DNA from: FEN-1088 sp031407985
GTDB lineage: Bacteria > Myxococcota_A > Polyangia > Fen-1088
Direction of reading: 5' to 3'
Length of the DNA stretch: 64,000 nucleotides
Assembly: GCA_031407985.1 (NCBI GenBank)
Contig: JANOJB010000135.1
Coordinates: 1 to 64,000, forward strand
The notes under the pieces were generated by a model. That model was not told the DNA's origin. It did not search any database and worked only from the letters and a program-made list of their open reading frames with translations. The position numbers and the translations under genes were made by a program. Below are positions 61,522 to 64,000 of the stretch, one piece after another. Within the stretch, counting starts at the first letter, position 1. Each line of letters opens with the position of its first letter.

Positions 61522-63681
61522 ATGTTTTCGCCTGCGCAGTCGAGGTTTGAATCCCCAGCAGCCCGCGTGGGCATGTTGATGGTCGTGTTTTTTGCGGGGT
61601 GGGGGTGCGCCGCGGTCCGCACCGGCGCCGCCGACAAGGGCACCGACGGTGGTCCCGGGCCTGGGCCCGTTGCGGGCGCGGATGCGACCGCAACGATCGA
61701 CGTTCTGACGGATCAACCTCAGCGCGGAACCATCGGCGACGCGCCCCCGGGGGATCGCGTTCAGACGCCGGACCTAGGGGACGTTTGCACCGACGCAGGC
61801 AACTGCATCGTGGGTTGCGGAAACGGGAAACTGGATCCGGGATTCGCCGAGGCGTGCGACGATGGCAATAGCAAGTCGGGCGACGGTTGTGCCTCCGACT
61901 GCAGCGCGATCGAGAAGGACTACGCATGTCCGCAGCCGGGTACGGCCTGTGTGTATCTGGTCAAGTGCGGCGACGGCAAGCTGGGCGGAAAGGAAATTTG
62001 CGACGATGGCGACGTCACCGATGGCGATGGTTGTTCGTCGACCTGCCAGATCGACAAGGGCTGGGACTGCGTGCTGCCGGGAACGCCGTGCGCTCCTGAT
62101 TGCGGCGACGGCGTCCTGATCGCAGCCGAACAATGTGAACCGCCCAACGCCGGCAGCGGTTGTTCGGCCGCCTGCAAGTTGGAACCTGGGTTCGTTTGCG
62201 ACGCGCCCCCGGCCGTCGCCAATCCCGGTCAGCCCGCCAAATGCCACCGGACGGTGTGTGGGGACGGCAAGAAAGAGGGTGCCGAGGCCTGCGACGACAC
62301 CAACCTGATCGACGGTGACGGATGCGCGGCGACGTGTACGTTCGAGCCGGATTGCAGCACCGGTACTTGTGTGTCGAAATGCGGCGACGGCATGAAGTTG
62401 CCGCCCGAGGTCTGCGATGACGGCAACACCCGCGACGGAGACGGCTGCACGCGCGCCTGTACGTCGGAGATCGGCTTCATGTGCGGTGATTCGTCGATGA
62501 ATCCGCCGGCGCAGTTGAACCTCAAGGTCACGTACCGCGATTTCGTCAGCTTTCCGGTGAACGGTTCAACCAGACATCCCGATTTCGAGGCCTTCTGGGG
62601 CGACGACGTCACGCCGCTGCTGGTGAAGCCGATGCTGGGCGCGACCGGCAAGCCCGTCATGGACGGCAGATGCGTGGCGCCGGGGCAGACGGTGATGTGT
62701 CCGAAGGGTCAGGAGCTGACCACGCAGGCGAATTTCGACCAGTGGTACCGCGATGTACCGGCCGCGAACATCACGATCCCCGGCACGCTGCTGTTGCCGC
62801 GCCTGGGGAACGGTTCCTACGTGTACGACTCGGCGAATTTGGGTTTTTACCCTATCGACAAGAAGGGCTGGACCGCCGCCCCCATCAAGGAGAACAACGC
62901 GACGGCCGAGGCCGGCGTGAACGACGGGTTGATGCACAACTTCGGGTTCACGACGGAAATCCGCTATTTCTTCCAGTATCGTGGCGGTGAATCATTGACC
63001 TTCAGCGGCGATGACGACGTGTGGATCTTCATCAACCGCAGGCTGGCTCTGGATCTGGGTGGACTGCACCCGCCGCTTGAGCGCACGTTGGTCGTGGACA
63101 CCAGCGCCGCGGCGTTGGGCCTGGCCCTGGGTGGCCTTTACGAGATCACTTTGTTCCACGCCGAACGTCACACCGCCGGGTCGAACTTCAAATTGACGTT
63201 GACCGGCTTCGCCCCCACGTCCAGCACCTGTGGCCCCATGTGCGGCGACGGGGTCGTCATCGCGCCCGAGCAGTGTGATCTTGGCACGGCCATGAATGTC
63301 GGCGGCTACAACGGATGCACGGCGACGTGCCGGCGCGGTCCCTCCTGCGGCGATGCCATGGTTCAAGCCCCTGACGAACAATGCGACGACGGTCTCAACC
63401 TGACGCTTTATGGGTCAAATGGCATGCCGGGATGCGCGCCGGGTTGTGTGGACAGCGGGTACTGTGGGGACGCCAAGCTGGACGGTATTTTTGGTGAGCA
63501 GTGCGATCTGGGCGCCGCGATGAACACGGGGGCCTACAGCGGCTGCCTTGCGACCTGTCTGCTGGGACCGCGCTGTGGCGACGGCATCTTGCAGAAAGAA
63601 TCCGGCGAGGAATGCGACGATGGGGGAACGGTCGGCGGTGATCGCTGCTCGCACGACTGCAAGGTCGAATTCATTCCGTGA
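61522..63681 (+). CDS. Cys-rich DUF4215 lipoprotein with fibro-slime domain
   Basis: 719 residues. Start preceded by gaggagg; a long N-terminal region carries a lipobox-like WGC at residue 29. Residues about 80-320 hold repeats of the myxobacterial disulfide type (CGDGKLDPGFAEACDDGNSKSGDGCASDC and similar). A fibro-slime/PA14-like domain follows (about 335-580, with FSGDDDVWIFINRRLALDLGG and HAERHTAGSNF), and further Cys repeats end the protein. Exported, probably surface-displayed and disulfide-rigid. Fibro-slime domains occur in carbohydrate-binding or adhesion proteins. Confidence 0.88.
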   Translation: MFSPAQSRFESPAARVGMLMVVFFAGWGCAAVRTGAADKGTDGGPGPGPVAGADATATIDVLTDQPQRGTIGDAPPGDRVQTPDLGDVCTDAGNCIVGCGNGKLDPGFAEACDDGNSKSGDGCASDCSAIEKDYACPQPGTACVYLVKCGDGKLGGKEICDDGDVTDGDGCSSTCQIDKGWDCVLPGTPCAPDCGDGVLIAAEQCEPPNAGSGCSAACKLEPGFVCDAPPAVANPGQPAKCHRTVCGDGKKEGAEACDDTNLIDGDGCAATCTFEPDCSTGTCVSKCGDGMKLPPEVCDDGNTRDGDGCTRACTSEIGFMCGDSSMNPPAQLNLKVTYRDFVSFPVNGSTRHPDFEAFWGDDVTPLLVKPMLGATGKPVMDGRCVAPGQTVMCPKGQELTTQANFDQWYRDVPAANITIPGTLLLPRLGNGSYVYDSANLGFYPIDKKGWTAAPIKENNATAEAGVNDGLMHNFGFTTEIRYFFQYRGGESLTFSGDDDVWIFINRRLALDLGGLHPPLERTLVVDTSAAALGLALGGLYEITLFHAERHTAGSNFKLTLTGFAPTSSTCGPMCGDGVVIAPEQCDLGTAMNVGGYNGCTATCRRGPSCGDAMVQAPDEQCDDGLNLTLYGSNGMPGCAPGCVDSGYCGDAKLDGIFGEQCDLGAAMNTGAYSGCLATCLLGPRCGDGILQKESGEECDDGGTVGGDRCSHDCKVEFIP

Positions 63682-63816
63682 GCTTCTCTGCGCCAATGCG
63701 CACCGCGTCTGGAAGTCCGATCTCGCGATCAAACCGTCAAATGATGCCTGCATGGTACGCATCGGACTGCCCCCTCGACCCTCAAGATTGGGGTTGGCGC
63801 CGCCGAGGGGGGAGCG

Positions 63817-64000
63817 ATGGTTCATCGCATTGGTTCCTCCGGCCGCGCTTTGTTGTTTGGTGTCATCGGGGGGACTGCGGCGACGTTCGCCACCCCGCGG
63901 GTCGAGGCCCAGGACCTGGCGTGGATGCACACCCAGATCGCAGCCGTCAACGGCGCGATGCCGTCGATCGAAGTGGATCGCCTGGGGTACGTGCACGTGG
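63817..64000 (+). CDS. exported protein, truncated by window end
   Basis: Open frame from the ATG at 63817 (with gagggggga upstream) to the window end, 61 residues seen. A basic start and hydrophobic core (ALLFGVIGGTAATFA) give a signal peptide with likely cleavage after VEA. The rest (QDLAWMHTQIAAVNGAMPSI) is not enough to assign a family. Confidence 0.65.
   Translation, partial: MVHRIGSSGRALLFGVIGGTAATFATPRVEAQDLAWMHTQIAAVNGAMPSIEVDRLGYVHV

Noticed and set aside
61540..61570. tRNA-like T-arm sequence (gaggtttgaatcccc)
   Set aside because: It lies inside the fibro-slime gene near its start and there is no matching D-arm, anticodon arm or acceptor stem around it.

Overview
The window reads as a high-GC chromosome segment from a member of the Myxococcota (former Deltaproteobacteria). 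The evidence is the protein content. It includes a cysteine-rich DUF4215/myxobacterial disulfide-repeat protein with a fibro-slime domain, and a Ser/Thr kinase with a C-terminal PEGA domain next to a second PEGA protein. It also includes an AgmX/GltJ-like protein, a TolQ-ExbD-ExbD motor set of the kind that drives gliding, Gly/Ser/Thr-rich lipoproteins, and a signal-peptide AAA-independent set of envelope proteins typical of the group. No rRNA, tRNA, CRISPR array, intact insertion sequence or prophage was seen.

Layout. 1-8.2 kb: surface/lipoprotein and esterase genes (TIG/discoidin-type protein, two alpha/beta hydrolases, an SDR, an OmpA-type lipoprotein). 8.3-10.2 kb: an outer-membrane barrel gene, then a decayed stretch with one copy of an ~80-bp direct repeat (the other copy lies ~2.9 kb upstream), a fragment of an SDR gene and a frameshifted IS91-type transposase relic. 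10.2-14.7 kb: a lamin-tail lipoprotein, then yebC-ruvC-ruvA-ruvB, a tightly overlapping recombination operon. 14.7-18.4 kb (minus): pgk-tpiA-secG-dapF. 18.7-20.7 kb: a 70-residue protein with its own terminator, the AgmX-like protein and a DUF493 protein. 20.7-30 kb: glpD-aspS, a DHH phosphoesterase, an M1 aminopeptidase fused to HEAT repeats, a RatA/COQ10-like protein, and a PolB-like exonuclease with 3-methyladenine glycosylase. 30.2-33.7 kb: DUF4266-DUF3570 pair, small membrane proteins and an SDR. 33.7-38.2 kb: PEGA kinase pair and an NtrB-like sensor kinase. 38.2-47.7 kb: a TPR/gluzincin protein, a zinc-ribbon protein, a large OmpA-domain barrel, membrane and lipoproteins. 47.8-53.3 kb (minus): membrane pyrophosphatase, two ExbD proteins, TolQ/ExbB, CDF transporter. 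53.5-64 kb: Gly-rich lipoprotein, exported double AhpD-like protein, serC, GNAT, a 1128-residue AAA/TPR ATPase, the fibro-slime protein, and the start of a further exported protein.

How they fit together: housekeeping modules (Holliday-junction resolution, lower glycolysis, protein export, lysine/peptidoglycan precursor, serine synthesis, Asp-tRNA charging) are interleaved with many envelope proteins of unknown role. The pyrophosphatase and the TolQ/ExbD motor are adjacent and could be linked through the proton-motive force. The most unusual items are the pentapeptide-repeat extension of RuvB, the absence of a normal ruvC start codon, the exported tandem AhpD-like protein, the divergent membrane pyrophosphatase, and the direct-repeat/IS91-relic region.
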